Virus record (IMG/VR): IMGVR_UViG_3300002144_000072
Coordinates: 33,112-97,111 of that record
DNA from: a virus
Reading direction: 5' to 3' (one strand)
DNA length: 64,000 bases
A program made the translations under genes and the position numbers. Below, one piece after another: positions 43,001 through 49,694 of this stretch; position 1 is the first letter of the stretch, and each line of letters begins with the position of its first letter. The notes under the pieces were generated by a model. It ran no database searches and had not been told where the DNA came from. It saw only the letters and a program-made list of their open reading frames with translations.

Positions 43001-45790
43001 AATAGAAGTATATGCTCCTGACCCTATCATTCCAGAGTCAGCAAATGGACTTGTTGAATCTTTAGTTTTAGTTAAACTATTAATAATATCATCAACAAAG
43101 TCTACTGTATTGCTATTGTATTCAATCTCTATAGCCCTTGCTAAGAAATTATTTTTAAAATCTGTGTAAGACTTTTTAGCATACTGAATTGATTTAACAA
43201 TATTGTGTGTTTTATCACACAATGCCATCATCACCACAGGCACTAGACCTGCATGTTTTAAAAATCTTCTAGCATATTTCTGATAGTTTGCAATATCACG
43301 TAGATTTGAATTTCCAGGAATCGGGCCACTAATATTAGAATCAAATTCTAATGCAGAAGATACGTGATCAATAGCTTGGCCTAATGTAAAACTAGTTAAC
43401 TCGTCGTTAAGTGGATTTCTTTCTAAGCCTGATGGTATTTCGTAATACCCTTGGTCAGGTCCAACATCTGAAATTATTTTTAAAGAAACAACATCTTTTG
43501 CTGCTAATGTTGTAGAAAAAGTAAACGTTCCGAGATCTCGAGTCCAGGTTCCAGTATAAAGAATTCCGTTTAGATAAACATTGATATTAGGAACTGACGT
43601 TGTCTCGTCCCAAGCAATTGTATTAAATGTTAATTCTGATGTAGCATCTACTACAATCTGGCTATCGAAAATAGGCTGTTGATATTCTGTGCCAGAATCT
43701 ATCCATCCATTTTCATAGGTATTGAACACATTAAACTTATAAAAACCTGTTGATAACTTTTTAGATTTTGGTTCTCTGTTAACAGTGTAAGCAAAAGATT
43801 CATTGTCCCATTTCCAATCAAATTGTATGTCGCCTACGTTGTTAATATTTAGGTAGCTTAACGGAAATCCTAATTCAGTATCAACTCTACCATTACCAAC
43901 TTTATAGTTAAAAAGCGGAGTACCTGTAAATGTGCTAGTTGGGTACGAATCTCCATTAGAGAAACTAACATTGTTAGCGTCAAATGCGTCAAACATTGGA
44001 GCTTGATTAACTGATGTTTTTTCCTGACTAGAAATCCACTGTGTACCGTCAAAATGGACCATCTTGCCGCTGTTGGCGCTACCTCTTCTAACTAGTACAC
44101 CTTGTCCTATTAGGGATACAGTATCGATAGATTCTTTTAAATGTATTTGTTTTTTTCCGTTATGGATAATAAATGATACTTCGTAAATTTTATTATTTGA
44201 TAGTGTATCAGTATCCGCTACAAACAGAACCCTAGCGCCTTCGAACAAAAACTCGCCGTCGACGTTATAACCTGTACTGCCTTCAATAATTGAAAATATA
44301 TCAGTTGTGTAATCATCAATGTAGTCAACTGTTTGTTTAGCTACTGAGCCGTGATTGAACAGTTGCAAATTAGCTCTAAATTCAATAATGGGACGTTTAG
44401 CTCTAGCAGTCTCAGTCGCAGTAAAATCTTGTCCTCTTGATGAGTATGCTTTTTCTAAAACACTTCTATGAAACCATCTATTGTATCGACTCCAGGGATT
44501 AGAATCTACGCTGTTTCTTGCGATGGTAATATAATCCTTGTATGTAGGATAAGCAGTGGCATCATCAAATGGCTGAGTATCAAATCCGTTGTTATCAAAT
44601 AATACCTCAGGAACATCTGTTGTTAATACAGGAACAATAAGAGAATTAAAATCAACTAGAGTAATCGCTTCGCCAACACCTTCAATAAGCCAGCTTCCAG
44701 ATGCATACTTGGACGGGTTAACGTTTCCAAGAAATTCTACAATCATACCGTTTGAAAACTCTACACTATTACTTGAAGTGTATGTAGACTTTCCAACAAT
44801 TTCGTTGTCAACGTTGATGTAGGTATTTTCTTCAATGTCTGCAATCAAAAATCTGCCAAATGCATCTGGAGTAATTAATCCTTGGTAGAATAAATTACTA
44901 GGAGCATCGTATGGAACTACAAAAGTGACTGTCCCGTTTTCTGTGCCGTTGTTAGTAATACCTTTATTATATTCTAAAGCGTCACCTGCAGATGCAGGTT
45001 CTAGATATTCCCAGTCTAAACTATCTATTGTTATAGAGCTACCGTCACCTGGGTTAATGTTTTGCTTTGCTCTCCATAGCTTGTTATCATATACAGCAAG
45101 GTCACCTGCTGAATATCCATAGAAGGGTTTGAATATCAATGAACCGGTGTCGTAATTGGTTCTGATTGAAAAGCCTTCGCCTGGGGCATTAACTTTAAAC
45201 TTGTAAGTTTGTCCTCTATATAGAGTAATAGTAGGATTGTTTGTATAAGCATCGGGTGTAAAGACAAACGAATTACCAGTTGTACCAAGTACAACTTTAT
45301 AAGTGCTGATTACATTTGCGGTTTGTCCGTACACAACAGTAGTAGGAGGACCGCTCGGTTGCCAGTAATATTCTCTATAGTTAACAAACTTGTCCCAATC
45401 AACTGGAGGATTCCAAGCATAGTGAGACTGGCTGGTTATTTTATCGTCACGTTCGTCTGTATTTCCAAAAAATGCTAGTTGGTTTTTAAAGTCTAGATAA
45501 TCGTAAAAGTTTTCTACAGTGTCGTTGTTTTTATACACAACTCCCGGTTCTAGCTGATATCTACTTCTTAATGTGTTGTCAGTGTCAACATATATTTCAG
45601 AGCCATTATATGTTTTTCCGTGTCGTCTACCTATATAACCAACAACCTTGTCTAACACACCAGGTTGAACTAGTGGGTCAAGTACTCCTGATAAAAATTT
45701 GTCGTTAGTATCAGTTTGGAATACTACCGGGAGAAGTTCTACTGTTCTTCTAATAGGTAGTCCGCTTTTTGGGAATGTTTTATCTGCCAT
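30998..45790 (-). CDS. Giant (about 4,930 aa) modular baseplate/virion protein in the gene-7 position
   Basis: One uninterrupted frame of 14.8 kb. It follows gene 6 as T4 gene 7 does, but T4 gp7 has only 1,032 residues. Visible parts in order: an N-terminal phage-specific region (start MADKTFPKSGLPIRRTVEL); CBM-like modules with W...Y..GD.V.Y....W spacing near residues 230, 1460, 1717, 2203, 2343 and 2470; FG-GAP-like beta-propeller blades near 2172, 2293, 2442, 2580, 2637 and 2717 (for example FGFSMDMDLTGTVLVVSSP); GxGY repeats near 3330 and 3540-3580; a His-cluster domain at about 3870-4120 with EHVFHTLHMHG; then beta domains to the C-terminus. The ATG at 45790 has GAGAACC in front and overlaps the gp6 stop. 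It is likely a baseplate wedge plus host-surface-binding arm; enzymatic activity is unproven. Confidence 0.8.
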   Translation of the reverse strand: MADKTFPKSGLPIRRTVELLPVVFQTDTNDKFLSGVLDPLVQPGVLDKVVGYIGRRHGKTYNGSEIYVDTDNTLRSRYQLEPGVVYKNNDTVENFYDYLDFKNQLAFFGNTDERDDKITSQSHYAWNPPVDWDKFVNYREYYWQPSGPPTTVVYGQTANVISTYKVVLGTTGNSFVFTPDAYTNNPTITLYRGQTYKFKVNAPGEGFSIRTNYDTGSLIFKPFYGYSAGDLAVYDNKLWRAKQNINPGDGSSITIDSLDWEYLEPASAGDALEYNKGITNNGTENGTVTFVVPYDAPSNLFYQGLITPDAFGRFLIADIEENTYINVDNEIVGKSTYTSSNSVEFSNGMIVEFLGNVNPSKYASGSWLIEGVGEAITLVDFNSLIVPVLTTDVPEVLFDNNGFDTQPFDDATAYPTYKDYITIARNSVDSNPWSRYNRWFHRSVLEKAYSSRGQDFTATETARAKRPIIEFRANLQLFNHGSVAKQTVDYIDDYTTDIFSIIEGSTGYNVDGEFLFEGARVLFVADTDTLSNNKIYEVSFIIHNGKKQIHLKESIDTVSLIGQGVLVRRGSANSGKMVHFDGTQWISSQEKTSVNQAPMFDAFDANNVSFSNGDSYPTSTFTGTPLFNYKVGNGRVDTELGFPLSYLNINNVGDIQFDWKWDNESFAYTVNREPKSKKLSTGFYKFNVFNTYENGWIDSGTEYQQPIFDSQIVVDATSELTFNTIAWDETTSVPNINVYLNGILYTGTWTRDLGTFTFSTTLAAKDVVSLKIISDVGPDQGYYEIPSGLERNPLNDELTSFTLGQAIDHVSSALEFDSNISGPIPGNSNLRDIANYQKYARRFLKHAGLVPVVMMALCDKTHNIVKSIQYAKKSYTDFKNNFLARAIEIEYNSNTVDFVDDIINSLTKTKDSTSPFADSGMIGSGAYTSINYTVDDAGIKVFALSAKFDLITLNRTAVYVYLNGTQLLNTRDYTFNSTFGFIQLLVDLSRNDIVEIREYSSTAVNHIPPTPTVMGLYKKFTPMIFIDDTYADPREVLQGHDGSITATYGDFRDSLLLELEYRIYNNIRIQYNEKIFDVDSMVAGYNGVGLYKKSQLDTIVSQEFLKWIQNTNISYTINSYFDSQNSFTYTYSKMSDPTKTQSLPGYWRGVYQYFYDTDRPHRCPWEMLGFSEEPTWWQTVYGSAPYTSGNLILWEDLANGFIRQGSRAGRYDRYKRPTLLRHIPVNGDGQLLSPLDSGLAQDFSLINNTGSFVLGDIGPAEYAWRASSEWPFAVALAMCLMKPFEFIADSFDRSKIVLNNLGQSVHKDTLTFSVLSDITNNAVTDLSSGLVKYLISYTASRGLNPQTLWDKIGNLDVALSHRMSGFVDQTQQKFLLDSKNPSATSSNVYIPNENYDIIFNISAPIASVAYSGIILEKTEGGWVITGYDDIQPYFNYHLAMPNQRDPVITVGGLSETFLDWITDKSYTNGTIIRYQNNFYRALKTHDSGGSFDANSWQKLGSLPKRGAVEALRRRNFNTLAVRRLSYGTKFTSIQQVVDFLLGYESYLKSIGFSFNNYDSENKVSQDWLSSAKEFMFWTKHNWEIGSLISISPGAENIDITIPVGVADNILDGFYDYQLLKGDGKPLNPKNVNVKRSFQNITVQPVNTTDGIFYLKLYYVLKEHVAIFDDRTVFNDIIYDKTTGYRQGRIKVQGFRTTDWDGDYTSPGFMFDNVNITSWLPWTDYNLGDIVSYRSYNWTSLVNQLGTETFNATYWTKLDSTPVKQLIPNFDYRINSFADYFEVSSEGLDLAQRDLARHTIGYQQRNYLQNLSDDSVTQFQLYQGFIREKGTSNAITKIFGKLSRSGSDSIELNEEWAFLSGQMGGVDQITEIEVELDKNKFNLNPQLFLIEEFDNHEDSGNTYHITSEKFTIAPIPFSVDINPTSVEVDPTSTAGYVSLSQYEHTIATIEDIITLDITTVYENDHIWITFYKDSWTVFRANEDAILGVQSVLRYDDTTVSLTLNRPHSLVVDQYVGFRDILNLTGFYKIIEITNNTISVEVVADVADPELDLSSTVRITILEESRFNNYQSIDDSNAALLDDKSRLFIDNNGDALWEVVEKNKLYSPKSLTDYGTTTPVNAGKKVIYDNINKQIISSIPGSGLVMVYVEDDNNLKLKQIISPPTGFYEIALGSFGNKLAKSADGRYLVVGSPEASGVRTNYRGEWATDVAYFQDDIVLYGARLWKAINANTVIGDGSSTLAVNTDDWALTSLIPVTTSTISDQGFYNQGMVSVYEFNSGRYTHVQSFSSPRPADNEQFGSEVAISYDGTNYCLAVSAVGSYNDTGRVYLFDFNGTTVSNLENAAYRGIYDPLEIYYAGDIVWQASQDPIAEGVKGNLWQAQEGQAGDGSTLEINSQNWLKVSDISTHSSLPTSISVENDGSTLEFAYTGLLSTTQMAELVKPGDNYGFSLVMTSDASILVVGAPNADGQFFANYRGLWRADVEYVEGEVVRYSDPSTSDPHQYYKLGDVYIGADSTYRSYNEEPAGSENWQVVGDSTTQSSGKVFVYKRTTFGSYELTQMINAASISSFTDIDSGLVISTGDQFGFSMDMDLTGTVLVVSSPKADINFQDQGSVYVLGLDVASTEYRVKQKLDSFEIYPNEYFGYGVSVSPDGAKVVVGAKNTYNKTPTYFDMLSDTTFDFGRTSFFAEQGFTGGVYVFDKKGERFLLTEKLQDTLSANESFGFSVDCVGSKIVVGSPYYRPPVLHVSGLISFEGPYVGKVRMFSKNESADSWTVLTQQQPVVDLRKIRSIELYDNVLNEKIQDIDYVDPAKGKIINLAERELAFKTPYDPAVYTIGTDAVVVDPTINWLDRNVGKLWWNVGNAKWIYAEQSDTAYRTGNWNQLAEGGSIDVYEWVGTPLLPSEWSAVADTNEGLALGISGQPLYPNDDVFSVRSTFNALTGAISETTYYFWVRSKSTTPTNRNDRTMSASAVATMILNPNSTGLAFIALVDSDKFYTYNFESVMLSDTALLNFKYNNSLERLNPVHREYQLLTEDVADSLPSKKLENKWIDSLVGTDLTGNRVPDTKLPAKQKYGISFRPRQGMFINRPEALKIAVTRINTTLLEQPFATLIDFNNLNSKEIAPAQVLNLYDVAVDTEIDLQNVGTIRTKRAVLSANIVDGELDTIDIIDPGFGYKPKELFDQETPGVYVGPPITIVGDGINATAACHIDGQGRIITVVVTNRGKKYSTLTANVRYFSVLVNSDSTINNFWSIYSWDDSRKVFFRSQSQAYDTTKYWSYQDWWATGYGIKTRITKELLSIFDEERSIILVGDLIQIKEYGAGGWAVFEKTSDTGSTFLDRFLLVGRQNGTIQISAATYDTTVYGIGFDNTQSFDTTEYDIGNSIELRNILKAVKEDIFKGDYSVEWNKLFFASMRHVLSEQSYVDWMFKTSFLNATHNVGAFEQRINYKNDNLQSYQEFINEVKPYRTTVREYVSRYDNIETANSAIADFDLPPTYSVVDGVVLPITANRNELTNYPWKWWADNNGYEIVDIQVSNAGAGYTLVPKVLIEGNGTGATAQAYISNGTVSGITITNPGSGYTRAPTVLLVGSAGAITATAIAIIGNTKVRTFDMSIKFDRVAKDGDYAAYVQEQTFIATGDTSVFNLNYAPTRNKNDITIYKNNQLVLNSDYTLSLYYSNTDSYSLLRGRIRFNTSPAVNDVIVVSYEKNVELFNAVNRIDKFYAPISGMIGKELNQLMTGIDFGGVQIQGTTFDVTGGWDALPWFTDNWDSVEASSDYYVVCDGSTGTITLPYVPTEGQEINIYIKRSGSIATTRIDDPYYIQTQPAVEGQPADPEYNNGAIIDVVGNGSDFFKREVTTNGVRIMGAGAVGGQAAVPDAWLEKVARMFELFTDPTGAGINQAIQRQFIKDLSGDAGDSYHAGFPTLQRVARGAGSDYTPNFLTDEGIESWNLSPLFDTHVANDMVWYLNSTGDGYGIGEIDAQEVIEHVFHTLHMHGLPAFDLKMYPEFSADWQSGDLFAAIEEAYDAGVFDPSGYVDATWKTDPELFPVIAKEYLYLLNFSMFEYTGLWDGDSLAPEWSDSMRTQSGILANNPLGYALFNTYIAPVISKPSLATINSIFGDGNTPAQDNPALAGVSGYVVDLLVGGSPAVDDNSSLITNPNAEMPTFVGDGLNATIDIGSFIGTIDGDTLIFRPIESDGAVTITDDNLLDTAISGGSLSAISNAYVTATGTLAEEIAILGGKFIDPDQVPAPEENIPGQVLDSVSIKVYNNTPSGSAALQSKISEGDGTTTEYTIGQAVIESNAVFVYIDKIKQDLSVNYTLDLENYNVEFTTAPSVGTIVEILSLGIGGLKILDYQQFVADGATNLFLTNANYDYTSSIFVTVNGEYVDTGFRNSTDVVDAIGRTLVEFGFYPNNGDIIKIVCLEASSDVDSSGISIVKVNTQTVYFEGSTRSFDLDSFVDLSRGSAANSMIVEVNGLVLKGADTTYAVYNGTTNAFTLGTDPFEPGGSILPSNINVFVNNELKAFITDYTFEGPTKVLTLSNLTIGDIVKIENDLRAEYSIVGNNIVIDGDVNISSVDETDNVRIDVTWFSEYPSMDIISDEKAGGKVQYQLARTPISPSYVWVYKNGVRLTQEQDYYLSLPRGVVYLNVDSTVDDNIRTISFATEIYRLPSAYEISKDMLNIYHFKRFAKGEVKLANALNYYDTTITVDDSSTLADPIPSRNVPGAIHIDNERIEYMQKTGNVLSQLRRGTQGTPIKEAYASGSAVVDVGYQETIPYNETQDRFDFYSDGSTLIIGPLSFAPSKGSRSSTWYRDTIPSTYGPCDELEIFAAGRRLKKDPQSIWVENNGAYSPDADTQVEAEFSVDGSAAYIRLTNILPAGTRITLIRRQGKTWYDRGETTASNGVTLLENGSPIAKFIAQKSTSIPE

Positions 45791-45795
45791 GGTTC

Positions 45796-48700
45796 TCAAT
45801 ACGTTGTTGTGACAATACTGTCAATAGTTGCGCCGATTTCAGATGCTGTGATAGCTGTGACTACCATAACATCGTCAACAGTAGCACCGTTAACTAAAAT
45901 TTCATCTGCTCTACTTTGTATTTCAAACAGACTGCCGAATACTTGCCCTGCTTGCTTAGGAACAATAACTATGTTCGAAAGATCGGGAGAAAGTGAATTT
46001 AATATATACGTTGTTAGTTCACTCATATAAAATCTATCGCCGAAATCCCAATTGTTAATATCAAAAAATGTATTAATAGCAGCAATAACTCTGACTTTTA
46101 TGTCATTATCATTTACTGTTCTATTAGGATTTTTAACTATCTTAAATGTTGCCTGTAATTTGTTATCTGCTTTACTTCCAAATAGCACTTTATATCTTGC
46201 AGGGTGATAAACTATATCATCACTGATAGACTTAATTGCTGATAAACCTGCGCCAAAGGTTGTTCTTAGACCGTCACTAGTTAGTGGAACTGGTTCTGTA
46301 GTTGTTCCGCCACCTAAGTATTGCCTGTAATCAGTGTCATATGATCTCGTTAACATGTACACATCAATAATATTAGATGTCGACGGATCTATTCTTCTAT
46401 CAACACTGGCATTATGTATGTACTGGAATTTTATATTTCTTCGGCCAATTGCGGCTTTATATGCAGTATTGATATCCAACGTGTTAGTTGTACGATTTAC
46501 TTGTTTAACAACATCTTCATTAATATCATAGAAGTAAATCAACTGTCCATCGGGGTATGTTGTAGTATCTGTAAAAGTTATCGCAGACTGCTTTTCTCTA
46601 ATTAATACAGCGTTATTTGAGTTATCAATTAATGTATAATTTTTAGTACCATATGCGTCTACTGCTTCTAAGAAGAATAGATAGTTTAAATCTTGATCGA
46701 TTCCTACAATCTTTTCAAATGCTTCTGGGTCGTCAATAACACCGTCGTCATCTGAATCACTGAAAGATAATTTAATTTCAGATGTGCTTTCGTAGCCGTC
46801 ATCAAATTTAATAGTGTCACTGATTGTGAAAGGAACGTCTTCTTTTAATTCTGTGATAAAGTCACTGCCTGGGTTTATTCCTAGGACCTTAACTTGATCC
46901 TTAACTACTTGGCCTAACTGATCGTTATAGCGTTTTTCGTTAGAATCAAAATAAAATCTATTCTGTTGAATACTACCAAACACATACGCTAACTTTCTAA
47001 TTCTCACAGTATAACTGTCGGGACCTTTTACAAATGCCACCGTCCACGATCCATCTGCACTAGTGTTTGTTATGTCGCCTGCTTTACCTAATGTAAAGTC
47101 ACCTACTAGATTTAGATTCGATCCGGTAATAATTTTCCAGGTAGAATCTACCATGCTATATCGTAGACCAAAGTTTAAACTCTGGAAAGACTGATTTACA
47201 ATTTCTGCTTCAAGTGCTGTAGACAGATCGTTAATAAATCTAGGAACAATTCTAGATGCAATAGCACCGCTTGGAATTATATCGCTAAACGTAATAGGGC
47301 CTAGGCCGCTAGTTAACACACCGCGGCCAGCATTAGTTCCATCTCCAGTGACTTTAACTACCTTAGTCCACAAGTAGCTTCTCTGATCAGGATCAGTTGA
47401 GTTTGTTAGTACTAGCGCACCCTTCTTAAAAGAATACCCAGTTGGGGGGACAAATTTAATTAATGCATCTGTAAACAAATACTTTAAACTGTTTGTTGAA
47501 TAAGATCCAACTTTTAACAACGAGTTATCTACAATATTTTTAAAATATCCTGTAGATGTTGATGTTGTAATAGCCTGCCATACTGTGTTAGAATCAGTAA
47601 ACAATATCTGATCAAACTTTGTAAAATAAAAATTGTACACTTCAGGATCAGTAAATGCAGGCTCAATTGTTTGGCGGATAAAATTAATAATATCCACTCG
47701 GCTATTAAACTTAAACGAGTAAGTATCTTCTGCTTCTTCTTTATAAATGTATCCATCATCACAGAAAACGTTGATACTACTGTATTTTCCAGAGGCATCG
47801 ATGATATCAAAATTTCTAGAGATGCCACTGGATGTTCTATTGATTGCTTTTATTTTAATAATATTTTGAGAAGTTGCTAGAGGAGCCAAGTTATAGTCTT
47901 CTGCGGTAATCATACGATTTTGTGTATAATATACAGCAGGTGCATTTGTTCTAATGCTATCAATATCCTCAGATGCTGCAGAGTTAGCAACTGTTGATTG
48001 TAGTGCTAGGCCAACTGTTAGTGTATGTGAAACACCTTGCTTATTCAGATAGTTAACACTGATGTTTATACCACGTAGTTCATTAGGATAAATCACATAT
48101 GATAATCCGTTGCTGGTTCTGTAATAAACTCTAAACGATCCTTGCGGGAGGTTGCCATAAACTCCATCGGAAAACACTAGATCAAGACTATCACTTTCTT
48201 TAGTGTTAACTGCATAGATGTTTCTAATATTTTGATTTACACTATTGTAGGCAATGTTGCTGCCTACTAGATTAGAAACCTTAGACCATTCAGTATTTTG
48301 TGATCCGTTTGAAGTTAGTGAGAATAACCATAAGTCGCTGTTGTTAATATTAGTAGAGTTTAGAGAAATAGTTTCGTTTGTAGTAGGGATGTCAATCGAA
48401 AAATCTGCTAATTCTAAACTACCTTGTTTAAACATTAAAAAGAAACCAGTGTTAGCACTGCCGGAGCCGGCGCCGTCGTTTCGATATACAAAACCTAATT
48501 GGTTTCCTGGAACTGGTGGTTCTTCATATATGCTTTCACTATTAGCAAATGCCGTTGAGACTATTTCAAAATTCATTGATCGTGCAGCAACATTCTTTGT
48601 AAAACTATAAATCGGAACGTCTGTAGACGATGTTCTAAATCTATACTGAGAAGTTGCAATACCTTGAATAGTTGCAGATCCTTGATCTCTACCAAACTCT

Positions 48701-49203
48701 GTGTTATCTGCCATTGACGCATTCATAACTGTAATAAATTGCTCTACCCAATTAGTATTAGTGGGATCGTTCCATGTGATAGTTTGGTTAGCAAGATTTT
48801 TACCATTGCTGTCTAACAGATCTTCGGTTGTCGATACTGATGTAAATTTTAATAGACCGCTTGATGCAATATTACGCTTAGAGTTATAAGAAAGCATACG
48901 AGCAATTCTCAGCACACTTTCTTTAGTTTCTGCTAATTCGATAAAGTTTTCGCGGCTGGCTAAATCAATCCTAAATGCTAAACTTTGTCCTAAAAACGCA
49001 ACAGCATCAATAAGAGCTAGATATTCACTGGATTCGATATAATCGTTAAAATCTTCGGGATAGTTTTCACGCAGATAAGCAATGATTACCCTGCGTAGAT
49101 TCTCAAAGTCGTATGACTTGAAATCTGCATTCCTGAAGGTCTGATAAATTCTTGTCCAATCTTGGTTTAGAATTAAATTATTTTGTCTGCTTGTTGTAGT
49201 CAT
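45796..49203 (-). CDS. 6: Baseplate wedge protein gp6-like
   Basis: The 1,135-aa protein matches the T4 gp6 type in its N-terminal region: NLILNQDWTRIYQTF, IIAYLRENYPEDFNDYIESS and ALIDAVAFLGQSLAFRIDLA, the helical wedge-core signature shared with baseplate J-type proteins, then RENFIELAETKESVLRIARM. It is longer than T4 gp6 (660 aa) because of inserted beta-rich domains in the middle. gp6 dimers form the ring that joins the wedges of the baseplate. It lies directly downstream of gene 25 and upstream of the giant gene, keeping the 25-6-7 order. Confidence 0.85.
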   Translation of the reverse strand: MTTTSRQNNLILNQDWTRIYQTFRNADFKSYDFENLRRVIIAYLRENYPEDFNDYIESSEYLALIDAVAFLGQSLAFRIDLASRENFIELAETKESVLRIARMLSYNSKRNIASSGLLKFTSVSTTEDLLDSNGKNLANQTITWNDPTNTNWVEQFITVMNASMADNTEFGRDQGSATIQGIATSQYRFRTSSTDVPIYSFTKNVAARSMNFEIVSTAFANSESIYEEPPVPGNQLGFVYRNDGAGSGSANTGFFLMFKQGSLELADFSIDIPTTNETISLNSTNINNSDLWLFSLTSNGSQNTEWSKVSNLVGSNIAYNSVNQNIRNIYAVNTKESDSLDLVFSDGVYGNLPQGSFRVYYRTSNGLSYVIYPNELRGINISVNYLNKQGVSHTLTVGLALQSTVANSAASEDIDSIRTNAPAVYYTQNRMITAEDYNLAPLATSQNIIKIKAINRTSSGISRNFDIIDASGKYSSINVFCDDGYIYKEEAEDTYSFKFNSRVDIINFIRQTIEPAFTDPEVYNFYFTKFDQILFTDSNTVWQAITTSTSTGYFKNIVDNSLLKVGSYSTNSLKYLFTDALIKFVPPTGYSFKKGALVLTNSTDPDQRSYLWTKVVKVTGDGTNAGRGVLTSGLGPITFSDIIPSGAIASRIVPRFINDLSTALEAEIVNQSFQSLNFGLRYSMVDSTWKIITGSNLNLVGDFTLGKAGDITNTSADGSWTVAFVKGPDSYTVRIRKLAYVFGSIQQNRFYFDSNEKRYNDQLGQVVKDQVKVLGINPGSDFITELKEDVPFTISDTIKFDDGYESTSEIKLSFSDSDDDGVIDDPEAFEKIVGIDQDLNYLFFLEAVDAYGTKNYTLIDNSNNAVLIREKQSAITFTDTTTYPDGQLIYFYDINEDVVKQVNRTTNTLDINTAYKAAIGRRNIKFQYIHNASVDRRIDPSTSNIIDVYMLTRSYDTDYRQYLGGGTTTEPVPLTSDGLRTTFGAGLSAIKSISDDIVYHPARYKVLFGSKADNKLQATFKIVKNPNRTVNDNDIKVRVIAAINTFFDINNWDFGDRFYMSELTTYILNSLSPDLSNIVIVPKQAGQVFGSLFEIQSRADEILVNGATVDDVMVVTAITASEIGATIDSIVTTTY

Positions 49204-49221
49204 GTCCTATCCCTATACCAA

Positions 49222-49241
49222 TATTTATCTAAAAATTTATA
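49222..49241 (-). promoter_or_regulatory. Two candidate late-type promoter boxes before gene 6
   Basis: On the minus strand TATAAATT (49234-49241) and GATAAATA (49222-49229) each differ from TATAAATA at one base. The first would give a 25-base leader and the second a 13-base leader before the ATG at 49203, with GGGATAGGA as ribosome-binding site. They fill the 41-base gap between genes 25 and 6. Confidence 0.45.
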
Positions 49242-49244
49242 TGG

Positions 49245-49682
49245 TCAGTTTATGATAGAGTTTGTTCTATCAAAATTAAATGTCATTCGTTCGTTAATAT
49301 TAAACGGTAGATACAGTATATCCGCTTGTATTCTAATGCCTTGATCTGTAGTGTCTATTAGTATATCCTGTACTGCTATTCTAGGATCGTAATTGATAAT
49401 ATCTTCAACATCTTTTGAAATAATTTCTTTAACATTTTCCGTAAACGGTTCAAATAGTATGTCCCAAATTACAGTTCCGAACTCTGGATTTTCTAACTTC
49501 TCTCCTTTACGTATGTAAAAGTGATTGATAATATCTTGCTTTACAAGGTCTATATCGTATATTTTATAGTTAGATATCGAACTTACAGAACTAAATCCTT
49601 TGTAAGTAAACGATCGTGTATTGTCTATAACTTGTGCCGATGTAGTCGACACTACCTTGTTATTATAAAGTTTTTTTGCCAT
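49245..49682 (-). CDS. 25: Baseplate wedge protein gp25
   Basis: The 145-aa protein has the gp25/GPW signature: IYDIDLVKQDIINHFYIRKG, then EKLENPEFGTVIWDILFEPF, with the E-P-x-x-G-T core and the following helix ISKDVEDIINYDPRI. gp25 is the most conserved wedge component of contractile tails and seeds sheath assembly. Length is close to T4 gp25 (132 aa). Twelve bases separate it from the spike gene upstream. Confidence 0.93.
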   Translation of the reverse strand: MAKKLYNNKVVSTTSAQVIDNTRSFTYKGFSSVSSISNYKIYDIDLVKQDIINHFYIRKGEKLENPEFGTVIWDILFEPFTENVKEIISKDVEDIINYDPRIAVQDILIDTTDQGIRIQADILYLPFNINERMTFNFDRTNSIIN

Positions 49683-49694
49683 AATGTTTATCCT

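Noticed and set aside
31090-45122. Many 60-120-codon frames on both strands within the giant gene
   Set aside because: All are contained in one continuous 14.8-kb frame with coherent domain structure; none has a credible start signal or recognisable product.
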